Source: an uncultured Lachnospiraceae bacterium (GTDB lineage Bacteria > Bacillota > Clostridia > Lachnospirales > Lachnospiraceae). From it: 64,000 bases of DNA. Shown piece by piece: positions 1 through 8,853 of the stretch. How positions within the stretch are numbered: the first letter of the stretch is position 1; each line of letters starts with the position of its first letter. Location of the stretch: assembly GCA_947643615.1 (NCBI GenBank), contig CANRWO010000013.1, positions 1 to 64,000 of the forward strand, read 5' to 3'. The position numbers and the translations under genes were made by a program. The notes under the pieces were generated by a model. It had not been told where the DNA came from, ran no database searches, and worked only from the letters and a program-made list of their open reading frames with translations.

Positions 1-87
1 TTCCAGAAAAAGCATACGCTATCCTTCCTTTATGATTTGCCCCCCCCCCCAATTTATTTTTGTCAATATAATAAGATCGTATTTCAC
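1..87 (-). CDS. 5' end of an unknown gene interrupted by a G11 tract
   Basis: Downstream of the methyltransferase gene, a GTG at 87 sits 7 nt after a very strong ribosome binding site (GGGGAGGG, 95-102). It reads MKYDLIILTKINW and then runs into an 11-base G tract (40-50). With 11 G the frame stops 6 codons after the tract. With 9 or 12 G it stays open to the edge of the window, continuing ANHKGRIAYAFSG. A second possible start, ATG at 15 with AAGGAAGG at 23-30, lies in another frame. The gene runs out of the window, so the true downstream frame cannot be decided and the function is unknown. Either the gene starts at 15 and the G tract is leader, or it starts at 87 and is switched off by the tract length seen here. 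Confidence 0.45.
40..50 (-). repeat. G11 homopolymer (C11 on the plus strand)
   Basis: Eleven consecutive C on the plus strand, read as G on the coding strand. It is the longest G/C run in the window and lies at codons 13-16 of the candidate GTG-started gene at 87. Tracts of this length are the classical substrate for slipped-strand mispairing. Confidence 0.9.
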
Positions 88-113
88 GTTAGCGCCCTCC
101 CCGCCTTATTTCA

Positions 114-956
114 CTACTTGATAATTGCCATTGATATGTCATCTCCAATGGGCATCTTATATAATCTACATCCGGCTTCTCTTTCAAAATCATCTACGCA
201 CTTTTCTATATTTGGATATGCATCCGAAAAATAGTCATGGACTAAAATTGCCCCTCCCTCTTTCATCCTTGGATAAAAATACCGAAGGCCCTCTAATGTC
301 GGCTGATACAAGTCCATATCCAGATTTACAAATAAGAACTCTTCCTCCAATCCATTTATCGTTTCAGGAAAATAACCCTTTCTTATTTCTACATTTTTCT
401 TTATAGGCATCTTTTCCAACACTATTTCCTCAGAAGTTGCCTTAAAATGATCAACCCCCTCAATCATTGATGTCTTTTCTTCGTATTTAAAATCCCGCTC
501 ATCAAAACCTGCAAATGTATCAAACAAATAGAGTTTACTTTGTGGAAAATATCTGTTGATTTCCTTTGCAAATTCGCCTCTGAATACTCCGGCTTCTGCC
601 ACGGCTCCCGTCACACCGCCTTTTAAAAGCCGTTCCGAAAGACGTTTTATGAAATTGATCCTTGCATTAACCGATACCTCTACATAAGTCTTTTCCAATT
701 TTACTAACGGAACCCCGGCAGAAACTAATTGTTCGTAAATCTCCCGCAGTCCCATTAAGGTTCCCATCTGAACTACATCATAAGAATCCTGGTCGCTAAG
801 CACTTCCGGCGACTTTATTTCTATCCCGTCGATATACCCCCCCCATTTTAAAGAATCGTTGTCCACGAAACAGACCGTATCCATCTCATGTTTTATGCTG
901 TTGTAAACTCTCTGCCCGGTTCCCCCTGCCCCAAAAATAATCACTCTTTTCTTCAT
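114..956 (-). CDS. TylF/MycF-family sugar O-methyltransferase with N-terminal Rossmann domain
   Basis: A 280-residue protein. Residues 1-60 form a small nucleotide-binding domain with the glycine motif IIFGAGGTGQ, like the N-terminal domain of PglD-type proteins. The rest matches the TylF/MycF macrocin O-methyltransferase family: an AEAGVFRGEFA SAM-binding loop, VNLDMDLYQPT and VHDYF, whose acidic residues bind metal in the family. It probably methylates a hydroxyl on a glycan or nucleotide sugar. The ATG follows GGAGGG in the leader. A G8 tract (837-844) encodes Trp-Gly-Gly near residue 39 and is in frame as sequenced; one slipped base would truncate the protein near residue 40. It is the last complete gene of the region A run. 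The acceptor is unknown. Confidence 0.8.
   Translation of the reverse strand: MKKRVIIFGAGGTGQRVYNSIKHEMDTVCFVDNDSLKWGGYIDGIEIKSPEVLSDQDSYDVVQMGTLMGLREIYEQLVSAGVPLVKLEKTYVEVSVNARINFIKRLSERLLKGGVTGAVAEAGVFRGEFAKEINRYFPQSKLYLFDTFAGFDERDFKYEEKTSMIEGVDHFKATSEEIVLEKMPIKKNVEIRKGYFPETINGLEEEFLFVNLDMDLYQPTLEGLRYFYPRMKEGGAILVHDYFSDAYPNIEKCVDDFEREAGCRLYKMPIGDDISMAIIK
837..844 (-). repeat. G8 homopolymer inside the methyltransferase gene
   Basis: Eight G on the coding strand near codon 39 of the TylF-family gene. The reading frame is intact at length 8. Confidence 0.85.
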
Positions 957-988
957 GGCTGATCCTGCCCTCCTGTCACATAGATTGT

Positions 989-2062
989 CTATGATCTCAA
1001 GTTATATTTTCTACAGTACTCCTGTAATTCTTCCCATGTTTCCGGTATGAAGAATTTGCTCTTATCCCTATATAAATTACCTACTCCTTCCACAAATCCT
1101 ATCATCCCCTTTCCGAAGAACGAATAGTCAATGCCCATCAGCTTGTACAGAAAAATGATTCTTGGCTCTTCGTCGTACATAAGCTTCGGATTAACACATG
1201 ATGAGGAAAAGATACTAATCAGGGTTTTATCATTCATATCTTGATTAAATGTCAGCACCTCCCACGGAATGGTGTATCTCTCATACATGTCAAATCCCAG
1301 CTCCTTCAACCCGCTCTCTCTTTGCCTGGGATGTGACTTTACAATTGCATCTTCCTTTTTGATAAATTGGCTGACGCGCTTCCATATTCCCAGCATATCA
1401 ATGGGTTCACGCCGTGGTCCCTGCTCCATTATGATAATTCTTTTATTTTCAAATGAATCCAATTTGGAATCATATCCAAAAATCTGGTTGATCCTGTTCC
1501 TTAATATCAAGTCTGTGCGGTCAAGCTTATTTATCCTGTTCATCTTTCCGCTTTGAGGTACACTTATTAATGAAGGCTCAAACAAATATCTTTCATCTAT
1601 ATATTTTCCATCCATGCATGTCATTACATTGCAATTAATAAAAAGCCTTAAATACCATTCTTTTGTGTCATATGACGTGATGTATGGATTAATCCCGTTT
1701 TCTACAAACACATTTTTTGCCTTTTTATAAAGCAATGAAGAATAAATTATGGAATTCAATAACCATCCATCCGTATTGTAATATACCGTATCGTATTTTT
1801 TATTTTTCAGTTTCTTCCTTGCCCCAAACCGATTCCATGAAATTTTTAAACACTGTTTTATTGTTATGGGATATTCTATATTTATATTGGGAAGCATTGT
1901 AACCGATCGAAATACACCGGCATGTTTCACCGCCTCCAACAGTTCCGTTGCATTGTTGCTCGTAGGGACATAATAGAGATCACAATCTTCAATCCTGTTT
2001 TGTTTTATCATTTGCATTGCTATCAAAAGATGCATCGGTACGCTTGCAATATACGCATCCAT
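989..2062 (-). CDS. polysialyltransferase/GT52-like glycosyltransferase
   Basis: A 357-residue soluble protein with the layout of bacterial polysialyl- and lipooligosaccharide sialyltransferase-like enzymes. An acidic-x-Gly motif (ENG, 121-123) lies after the first Rossmann-like half, an HP motif (SHPRQR, His244-Pro245) binds the nucleotide in the family, and a serine cluster (FSSSC, 285-289) follows. The family uses CMP-activated sugars. No CMP-sialate or CMP-Kdo synthesis gene is visible in the window, so donor and product are open. The start ATG at 2062 follows GAGGATAATG. It lies between two methyltransferase genes with short spacers, consistent with one operon. Confidence 0.6.
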   Translation of the reverse strand: MDAYIASVPMHLLIAMQMIKQNRIEDCDLYYVPTSNNATELLEAVKHAGVFRSVTMLPNINIEYPITIKQCLKISWNRFGARKKLKNKKYDTVYYNTDGWLLNSIIYSSLLYKKAKNVFVENGINPYITSYDTKEWYLRLFINCNVMTCMDGKYIDERYLFEPSLISVPQSGKMNRINKLDRTDLILRNRINQIFGYDSKLDSFENKRIIIMEQGPRREPIDMLGIWKRVSQFIKKEDAIVKSHPRQRESGLKELGFDMYERYTIPWEVLTFNQDMNDKTLISIFSSSCVNPKLMYDEEPRIIFLYKLMGIDYSFFGKGMIGFVEGVGNLYRDKSKFFIPETWEELQEYCRKYNLRS

Positions 2063-2074
2063 ATTACATTATCC

Positions 2075-2743
2075 TCAACCTTCATATACATTTATAGTAA
2101 AATATTTTTCGTCCTTGTCCTCAATGACACTGATCAATTGAAATCCTGCATCCGTTATCGCCCGCTGCCGCTCCTCCTGATGTGGGTTAAGATAATAAAT
2201 CCAACACTTACTCCCCTTATGCGCATCCAATATTTTCTTCGCTACTACAGATAATATTGTCTCATCAAACGGATTACAGAAGTAAAAGATATCATAATTC
2301 CCGTATCCTTCAAACTCTTTTGCATCACAATTATAAATTTCAATTTGGTCTTTTTTCAATATCTCCATGTTCTTACGGCAGATATCGCATAATTCTTTTG
2401 TATATTCCAAACCTCCCACATGTTCAAAAGCATATTCTGATGCGCATGCCATTACATACCCTTTTCCGCATCCCATATCCATCAAACTATGTGGAACACT
2501 AAAATCAATTCCGTTAAAAATCCGTTTCAATACTTTCTTCGGAGACTTGGAATAATTGTTATTATGTTCGTTGCTGTCACATTGATACACCATTGTAAAA
2601 TCCAGTCCGCGGATTTTCTCATATACAAGGGATAACGCTTCCCCTGCATATCTCTTTAACGCCATCCGGCTTTGCCTGGAAAAAGGGTCCTTGGCAATCC
2701 TTTTCAGGTAGAAACCTGCTTTCTTTAAATCCTTGATTCGCAT
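2075..2743 (-). CDS. class I SAM-dependent methyltransferase
   Basis: A 222-residue protein with the class I methyltransferase motif I (LMDMGCGKGYVM), an acidic motif II (GLEYTKELCD) and a motif IV-like FCNPFDE, as in N- or O-methyltransferases. The start is taken at the ATG at 2743, which is preceded by GAGAGGG and overlaps no coding sequence; the upstream flippase stops at 2746. An upstream in-frame ATG at 2749 has a poorer context. It probably modifies the polysaccharide or a precursor. The exact substrate cannot be told from sequence. Confidence 0.75.
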   Translation of the reverse strand: MRIKDLKKAGFYLKRIAKDPFSRQSRMALKRYAGEALSLVYEKIRGLDFTMVYQCDSNEHNNNYSKSPKKVLKRIFNGIDFSVPHSLMDMGCGKGYVMACASEYAFEHVGGLEYTKELCDICRKNMEILKKDQIEIYNCDAKEFEGYGNYDIFYFCNPFDETILSVVAKKILDAHKGSKCWIYYLNPHQEERQRAITDAGFQLISVIEDKDEKYFTINVYEG

Positions 2744-2745
2744 CG

Positions 2746-4164
2746 TCAATCCCTCTCCAAATCTCTTATCATCGCTCTTCCCTTCAGCAAATACATCATG
2801 ATAAATACTGTTCCGAACATCAAATATCTAAAGACCCAATCATCTCTTATCAAATAAAATGAAATGCCAAACAGTATAACTCCTGCCACATTTGTCCACA
2901 TCGCTTTTGTAGCAAAATATTCTTTCCCCTTTTTCCTGACCGCTGCCAAATGCAGAAAATATAGGACCATATATGATAATACTGTGGCCATCACGGCTCC
3001 TTTCGATTGATAACGGGGAATTAAAATTATATTCATCCCAAGATTAAGCACTGCAGCTATAACTGTATTTACGGCTATCCGCGCTGTACGTTTGGCATAT
3101 AGCAGATACGAGGAAAAAAATGTATACAGGAATATTACATAAGAAGCTACAACGATCGGCGCAACATAGTCGATTCCCCGCCAATAATTACTGGGCGCCA
3201 TAACCTTAATCAGTTCCGGCGAAATAGTCATCATGCCACAGGAAAATGCAGTAAAAATCACCATATAATATCTCTGATACTTCTTTGTCCTTTCTACATC
3301 GCCCTCTTTCACTCTGCCGAAAAACCACGGCAGCCACGCCCCATTTATGGCCTGATATATTGCGATAATAATAGAGCTGACATTGTAAACCACAGAATAT
3401 TCCGCCGTTTCCTCTGCACCAACCATAGCCGTTAACATCAAACGGTCACACTGCATTAATATCAGATCTGATAAAGTATTAAAAATAGATGGTACGGAAA
3501 TCCGAAAAGCATACTTCCAATATTTCAAAGTCACTTTCGGCGCGGCATTTCGGAAAAGCATTACCGCGCATAACACACCGAAAGCTAACATCCCCAACGC
3601 ATTTCCGGCTATTTTTGCCATGTAAAGATTTTGTGTATAAACAAGCATCAAAACAATGGATAGCAAAATATGCGTCCAATTTGGGACAATCATCATAAAT
3701 ACCCGCCGCTTATATTCATTCTTCATAGACTGGATGGCCAGCATATAATTTACGACGTTTAATGCTACAGATTGCACACAGGCTAACGCCACTTCCCATG
3801 TGCCGAAATCCATTCCTGTTAAACGGACTGCACAGACAATGGCAATTGTCATTGCCCCACCGCACAAAATGGTCAGCAATAGTACAGATGAATTATATCT
3901 GTCGTAATCTTCCCTGAAATCTATATATGACGTTCTTACCGATATAAAAAGGTTCAGGCATATAAACGTATTGAGCACTAGCACCCAAGTAGAATACGTA
4001 TTAACTAATCCGTAGTCTTCCTTGCTCATCATTCTTGTGAAAACAGCGGAACTGAGCAGCACGATCCCCTGCCCTATGATATTCGCCGCTACATAATAGA
4101 TGCTTGCTTTTGTATATTCCTGCTTTATGGCTAATTTTACAACTCTTTGTATTTTTTCAAACAT
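2746..4164 (-). CDS. Wzx-type polysaccharide flippase (first of two)
   Basis: A 472-residue polytopic membrane protein of the MVF/MATE-like oligosaccharide flippase superfamily. The N-terminal helix motif IGQGIVLLSSAVFTRMMS is typical. Roughly 12-14 hydrophobic segments are spread over the whole length. It should move an undecaprenyl-linked glycan across the cytoplasmic membrane. Its start overlaps the end of the RraA-like gene by 28 nt, which suggests translational coupling. A second flippase gene lies at 18180-19412. This one sits inside the decoration module and may carry a different substrate, such as a single lipid-linked sugar or a side chain. Confidence 0.8.
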   Translation of the reverse strand: MFEKIQRVVKLAIKQEYTKASIYYVAANIIGQGIVLLSSAVFTRMMSKEDYGLVNTYSTWVLVLNTFICLNLFISVRTSYIDFREDYDRYNSSVLLLTILCGGAMTIAIVCAVRLTGMDFGTWEVALACVQSVALNVVNYMLAIQSMKNEYKRRVFMMIVPNWTHILLSIVLMLVYTQNLYMAKIAGNALGMLAFGVLCAVMLFRNAAPKVTLKYWKYAFRISVPSIFNTLSDLILMQCDRLMLTAMVGAEETAEYSVVYNVSSIIIAIYQAINGAWLPWFFGRVKEGDVERTKKYQRYYMVIFTAFSCGMMTISPELIKVMAPSNYWRGIDYVAPIVVASYVIFLYTFFSSYLLYAKRTARIAVNTVIAAVLNLGMNIILIPRYQSKGAVMATVLSYMVLYFLHLAAVRKKGKEYFATKAMWTNVAGVILFGISFYLIRDDWVFRYLMFGTVFIMMYLLKGRAMIRDLERD

Positions 4165-4781
4165 ACCGTATCAAATGTATCCCATTTTCTCCTGTCAATG
4201 CAGTCGAACCAGATATCCTCCTGCTCCTCGATGGCTTCCAGCTTCTTATAAAAGTCCTCAGTAAGTTGGTCTTTGGGAATCAATACCACTCCCGAGTCGT
4301 CGCAGACCATCACCGCGCCGTCCACATCCCGTTTACGGCTGAAGATAATCCCGTCATCAAACGGATTTTCATTTTTGGTATTAAAACATCCTACCGGGGA
4401 AAATCCGGTACACCAGACGGGATACTTTTCCTTGATCAGCTTATGCGCATCGCGCACTCTCGCATTCATAACGATGGCCCCAGCCCTTCTGTACAGGAGA
4501 ATATACTTTGAAACCAGTTCCCCTATAATGGAACGGTCATTGCAGTCAAACGCTTCAATATATACAATGTCTCCCTTCTGTACATCCCTTATCTGCTCAT
4601 GGACATCCCAGTTGCTCTCATTATAGGCATATACCCATTTCACCCTGCCTGCCTGGAATTGTCCGCGGTTCACCGGATAAATGTCCGGCAATACTCCCGT
4701 CTTGCCGAGGCAATCCGCAACTTCTGTTGTTGAAACTTTGTTGGTTTGTATATATTCAATGATTTTCTCTGTAATACTCAT
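4137..4781 (-). CDS. RraA-like / HMG-aldolase-fold protein
   Basis: A 214-residue protein of the RraA/4-hydroxy-4-methyl-2-oxoglutarate aldolase fold. The conserved GEL (87-89) and RD (Arg110-Asp111, in VMNARVRDAHKL), which bind metal and substrate in the aldolases, are both present, so it could be an enzyme rather than an RNase E inhibitor. It starts at an ATG at 4781 right after GGAGA and overlaps the ATP-grasp gene by 26 nt and the flippase gene by 28 nt. This tight coupling argues for a joint job with the ATP-grasp enzyme in making or attaching a non-sugar group to the glycan. The actual reaction is unknown. Confidence 0.65.
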   Translation of the reverse strand: MSITEKIIEYIQTNKVSTTEVADCLGKTGVLPDIYPVNRGQFQAGRVKWVYAYNESNWDVHEQIRDVQKGDIVYIEAFDCNDRSIIGELVSKYILLYRRAGAIVMNARVRDAHKLIKEKYPVWCTGFSPVGCFNTKNENPFDDGIIFSRKRDVDGAVMVCDDSGVVLIPKDQLTEDFYKKLEAIEEQEDIWFDCIDRRKWDTFDTVCLKKYKEL

Positions 4782-5964
4782 TCTCCGTCACCACTCTTAC
4801 CGTTTCTTTCAAACGCCTTTCTCTGTAATTTAATTCCTCCAGGGAGTCTGCGTAAACAATGTAGTATCCGCATCTTGACCTGTCATCCTGCGCCTGCTCA
4901 AGCAGATCCCCAACCTTTACTTCAAGTTTCATCTCATGTACTCCGGGTAGATTACCAGCTTCATCAATCCCGGATATTTCCCTGATAATTCCCGGCTTAA
5001 AGTCAAAAAAGCCAAGTACGGCACATTCATGATGCGCAGCTTTGATTATTTTGTCTGATCCCCCTGTCAGAATATTCAGGTACAGTTCATTACAGTTTAT
5101 TCCGGACACCAACGTTGTAATATCGGAGGATATTTTCGTCCCGCCTCCTCTTGCCGCTGTCTCAATTAAATAGAACTTGCCATCCTTATACTTGTATTCC
5201 GTATGCGTCAACCCAAAGGGAAGTCCCATTGACGCTATCATGCTTTCGTTCTCTTTGCGCAATCTGTCATAATCATATTTGTCACTGTGATTTGTAAACA
5301 AGAGCCTGCTTGCCACACTTGGATTGTGCTTATAATGTTCTTTCTCCGAAATAGCAGTAACATAATACCCGCTTGACGTCTTCACTCCGTCCACGGTAAA
5401 CTCCGTGCCATCAATAAATTCTTCTATCAATATTGCTTTTTCCGCATTGGAATACTGGATACAATCATCATAATTCTTAGAAATATCTTCTCTTGACCTG
5501 ACGATATGTATCCCGCGGCTGGACTGGCTGTCCAAAGGTTTTATTATGCTGACAGGCGCTTCCTTTAAAAAATCCGCAGCCTCATCTACCGTACGGCAGA
5601 GTCTGTACATAGGCGTTACAATGCCTGCATCCCTCATAAATTCACGCATCTTGTATTTATTAGTAAAACGTTTGGCAGTCTCTACACCTATTCCTTTCAA
5701 ACCCAGTTGTTCCGCAACATATGCAACAGTTGGCACCGCAATGTCCGACTGTTCTGTCAAAACAGCATCTGGCTTATATTTTACTGCTATTTCAAGGTTT
5801 TTTTGTTTGTCAAGGACATTTGCCACTAACCCCACATCCGCAAACTGAAATGCAGGCGAATCTTCATATAAATTGGTGCATATTACATAATGCCCCATTT
5901 TCTTCGCCGCCTTAACAATAGGGCATTGCCACATGCCTCCTGCGATTACCATTATTCTTGCCAT
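4756..5964 (-). CDS. ATP-grasp carboxylate-amine ligase
   Basis: A 402-residue ATP-grasp protein. The pre-ATP-grasp Rossmann domain begins MARIMVIAGGMWQ. The grasp part shows SIIKPLDSQSSRGI (ATP-binding Lys and glycine-rich loop), ILIEEFIDGTEFTVDG and the Mg-binding FYLIETAARGGG. Such enzymes activate a carboxylate as acyl phosphate and join it to an amine. The start ATG at 5964 follows a perfect AGGAGG. In this locus a uronic-acid carboxyl or an amino-acid substituent would be a sensible substrate, but that is inference. It overlaps the RraA-like gene by 26 nt. Confidence 0.75.
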   Translation of the reverse strand: MARIMVIAGGMWQCPIVKAAKKMGHYVICTNLYEDSPAFQFADVGLVANVLDKQKNLEIAVKYKPDAVLTEQSDIAVPTVAYVAEQLGLKGIGVETAKRFTNKYKMREFMRDAGIVTPMYRLCRTVDEAADFLKEAPVSIIKPLDSQSSRGIHIVRSREDISKNYDDCIQYSNAEKAILIEEFIDGTEFTVDGVKTSSGYYVTAISEKEHYKHNPSVASRLLFTNHSDKYDYDRLRKENESMIASMGLPFGLTHTEYKYKDGKFYLIETAARGGGTKISSDITTLVSGINCNELYLNILTGGSDKIIKAAHHECAVLGFFDFKPGIIREISGIDEAGNLPGVHEMKLEVKVGDLLEQAQDDRSRCGYYIVYADSLEELNYRERRLKETVRVVTENEYYRENH

Positions 5965-5977
5965 CCGGTCTTTCCTC

Positions 5978-6961
5978 CTAGTTATTATCTCCCTGTAATT
6001 CTTCAGGGTTCATTCTCTCCGATTCCTCTTTACGCTCTTCCAGATTGTAGCAGGCCCTGACAATGTATTGCGGCTCCCTGTTTATATGCATATATGTTCG
6101 GCCTACATATTCACCTACCATGCCTATAAAAAACAACTCTACGCCTAAAGAGAAAAATATAGCAACTATGATGGAAGTCCAACCAGGATCTATCGAAGTG
6201 TGAACCAGCTTTCTAATAAAAGTAATGATCGCAAAGACGATTGCCCCTGCGGAAATTATCATTCCCCCCCCCATTGCAATTCTTAATGGCTTTACCGTGA
6301 ATCCAATGATGTTGCTCCATAGCCTGAGCAGCGCTTTGAAAGTATATCCCGACGAGCCGTTTTCTCTCTCAAAATGCTCTACCTCTACCTGCGTGATATT
6401 TGATGTAGACCTTAATATCAATCCAAGCAGATAGGTATGTGCGCCATCATAGGAAACGATGCTGTCCCTTACATATTTCCTGATAATCCAGAAACTGGAT
6501 GTCCTGAGATTTTTCGGCCTGCCCAAAAACACAACCGCACATGTTTTGTTGACCCATGAGCCAAACCGTCTGAACAGGCTCTCCTTTTTCTCAGGATACG
6601 CCCCATATACCACATCAAACCCACCATCAAAAGCCTCAAACATCTTATGGAGCTCCGACGGCCTGGTCTGCATATCATCATCCATGCTGACGAAAACATC
6701 GCCGGACGCCGCTCTGAGTCCTGCCATCATTGCGTTATGCTGCCCTGAATTCTTGGCCAAGTCAATTACCTTCACATATTCTTTCTCTGATGCAAGCTCC
6801 TTCAATTTCCGTATCGTTGCGCCCTGGTCCGGCGAACAGTCATTCACCAGTACAAATTCATAATCTCCGCGCCCTATTCTGTCCATCTCTGCAGCAGTCT
6901 CACTGACAACTGTCCCTATTGTTTCTGCTGATTTATAGCAGGGAATTACAATCGAATACAT
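5978..6961 (-). CDS. GtrB/DPM1-like GT2 polyprenyl-phosphate glycosyltransferase
   Basis: A 327-residue GT2 enzyme. The N-terminal catalytic domain has YSIVIPCYKSAE, VNDCSPDQ and the metal-binding VSMDDDMQTRPSE. Two hydrophobic helices follow near the C-terminus, the GtrB/DPM1 arrangement. It should load a sugar on undecaprenyl phosphate for use outside the membrane, probably by the GT-C enzyme directly upstream. The start at 6961 is chosen because AAAGGTGAG lies 6 nt before it and the upstream gene stops at 6976. A G9 tract (6264-6272) encodes Met-Gly-Gly-Gly near residue 231 in the first membrane segment. It is in frame as sequenced; a slip would remove the membrane anchor. Confidence 0.8.
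   Translation of the reverse strand: MYSIVIPCYKSAETIGTVVSETAAEMDRIGRGDYEFVLVNDCSPDQGATIRKLKELASEKEYVKVIDLAKNSGQHNAMMAGLRAASGDVFVSMDDDMQTRPSELHKMFEAFDGGFDVVYGAYPEKKESLFRRFGSWVNKTCAVVFLGRPKNLRTSSFWIIRKYVRDSIVSYDGAHTYLLGLILRSTSNITQVEVEHFERENGSSGYTFKALLRLWSNIIGFTVKPLRIAMGGGMIISAGAIVFAIITFIRKLVHTSIDPGWTSIIVAIFFSLGVELFFIGMVGEYVGRTYMHINREPQYIVRACYNLEERKEESERMNPEELQGDNN
6264..6272 (-). repeat. G9 homopolymer inside the GtrB-like gene
   Basis: Nine G on the coding strand, encoding MGGG near residue 231 of the GT2 protein. The frame is intact at length 9. Confidence 0.85.
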
Positions 6962-6975
6962 CTGTATCTCACCTT

Positions 6976-8793
6976 TCAATTTATAAGTTCATAGTAAGTG
7001 TCTATCCAGTATTGATAATCCCCATCGAATGTACCGTTATACTGATAGACCATAATACGACGGTATGTCCCGTTCAAATTAACATCCTCAACCAAATCAT
7101 AATACGCATTCACCCAATCATTATACCTGAACTCAGGGTCTTCAATTGAAAGATTTGGATCCCTTCCAAAATCCACATAAATAATCTTGTCCGGAATCAT
7201 ATCCCTCCTGCGGTAGTAATCATACATAACTGCCGGCGCATTCCTCCCATATGCGTATTGCATGTAATCCCATGTGGAAATCTCACAAGCCTTACCGCCG
7301 TGCACCATCAAGTATGCGCTTGGTACATTGTCCCTGAACGCATAACTCTCTCCTTCTCCAATAACGCCGTTAAGGTACTCCTCCAATTCCGGAAGATCAT
7401 GCGCACGGTCTGCAGTGGTATAAATCCCTTTATAAACGCCGCTTTCTACTCTATAGTCCAGATTCTGTATGATATCATCCCGATAGACGTAGTGGAAATT
7501 CGCATAGATAGTTGCCAAAATAAGTATCGCCGCTGTCAATGCAGCAATCACATGGGTCCATTTTGATTTTTGTTTCAGCAGCACGTATATAAGTGGGATC
7601 ACAATCGTAAAACTATGGGCAAATCTGCTAATATTTGCCGAAGCATCTATCAGAATTATTTCGGCCACAGAAAAAAGTGCGGGGACTACCCCAAGGTACC
7701 AAATGATTTTTTCCTCTTTAAAGGCTCCCATTATCATAAAAACCACAATGTAAATCAAAGCCGTAAACGCAATAATATTGGACTGGTCACTTCCCCTACC
7801 CTTATATACTGCCAGAGATACATTGGCCAAAAAAGCCAGGGGCAATAACTGCATCCAATATTGCTTAACATTAGGCTTCCCCCTGTATTTAAAAATATAC
7901 CCTACTGATAAGGCAAACACAGCAATTAAAACTACTGAAAAAATATTCAGATTTAATGTGATTGTATCCAAGAAACTCATCAAAGTATCATGCCAGTTTT
8001 TATGCGGTGCAAGGGACTCCATAGGAAAACTATGTATGAATAATCGATACAACCCATAGCAAAGTTCCCCAACACTTGTCTGCATGATAATTGGAATAGC
8101 TACAATCAAAACTTCTGCAAATACAGAGCCATAAAAAAGAAAAATCGCCCTGATGCGGTTGTTCTTCCCCGGAATTCTGACAATCATAAGGATCAGAAAA
8201 ACAACCAGCGCCAATCCCCATCCCGGATTGGCAAAGCACCCTATTGCAACTATAAAGCCGGCCAGTATCAATTCCAAATCCTTATTCCAGGGAGTCTGTT
8301 CAAGCACATCAAACAAAAATGTCCCTGACAGAAGAGTTGTCCAAATCGGTATGGTATTATAACTAAAATTCTGTATGGAAAGATAACTTATGGGAAGCAA
8401 TATTCCCACAAGTAACAACGCGTCCGCTTTTCGTAAGCTCTTTTTGAGAATGAAATATATAATAATGGAAATAATGATTTTAAACGTGACAAAACAAAGC
8501 CGCGTAAACAAAAATACACCTTCAAGGCTTGGCACAAACAAACTGTATATAAACTCAACGCAAACAAGCAAAAAGGTATAACCCAGCGCCTTCGACGAAT
8601 TATTAATCGCAAAAGGGATGTTACCATTGAGCATTTCTTTTGCTTCCGACACGTAATATGCTTCATCCGTCAATTCTGTCCCATAAAAACATCTAATGTA
8701 CATCAATATTGCAGTGACCACAAAAACACCAAATGCAAATATGGTATATATTGATTCCCTTTTTCTCAATTTCAAGGTAAACACCTTTTCCAT
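6976..8793 (-). CDS. GT-C (ArnT/GT39-like) membrane glycosyltransferase
   Basis: A 605-residue polytopic membrane protein with about 11-13 hydrophobic segments. The first extracytoplasmic loop holds the acidic pair of GT-C enzymes (ELTDEAYYVSEA), where the Asp is catalytic in the family. A hydrophilic domain of roughly 150 residues lies at the C-terminus. GT-C enzymes use polyprenyl-phosphate sugars outside the cell. The gene ends 15 nt before the GtrB-like gene, which would make such a donor. Together they resemble the GtrB-Gtr pair that adds side sugars to a finished polysaccharide. The sugar and acceptor are unknown. Confidence 0.7.
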   Translation of the reverse strand: MEKVFTLKLRKRESIYTIFAFGVFVVTAILMYIRCFYGTELTDEAYYVSEAKEMLNGNIPFAINNSSKALGYTFLLVCVEFIYSLFVPSLEGVFLFTRLCFVTFKIIISIIIYFILKKSLRKADALLLVGILLPISYLSIQNFSYNTIPIWTTLLSGTFLFDVLEQTPWNKDLELILAGFIVAIGCFANPGWGLALVVFLILMIVRIPGKNNRIRAIFLFYGSVFAEVLIVAIPIIMQTSVGELCYGLYRLFIHSFPMESLAPHKNWHDTLMSFLDTITLNLNIFSVVLIAVFALSVGYIFKYRGKPNVKQYWMQLLPLAFLANVSLAVYKGRGSDQSNIIAFTALIYIVVFMIMGAFKEEKIIWYLGVVPALFSVAEIILIDASANISRFAHSFTIVIPLIYVLLKQKSKWTHVIAALTAAILILATIYANFHYVYRDDIIQNLDYRVESGVYKGIYTTADRAHDLPELEEYLNGVIGEGESYAFRDNVPSAYLMVHGGKACEISTWDYMQYAYGRNAPAVMYDYYRRRDMIPDKIIYVDFGRDPNLSIEDPEFRYNDWVNAYYDLVEDVNLNGTYRRIMVYQYNGTFDGDYQYWIDTYYELIN

Positions 8794-8853
8794 CTTTCTC
8801 TCAATAATTAACTTCTGCTTCCTGTATTATGCTGAAGGCCCGAAATACATGGT

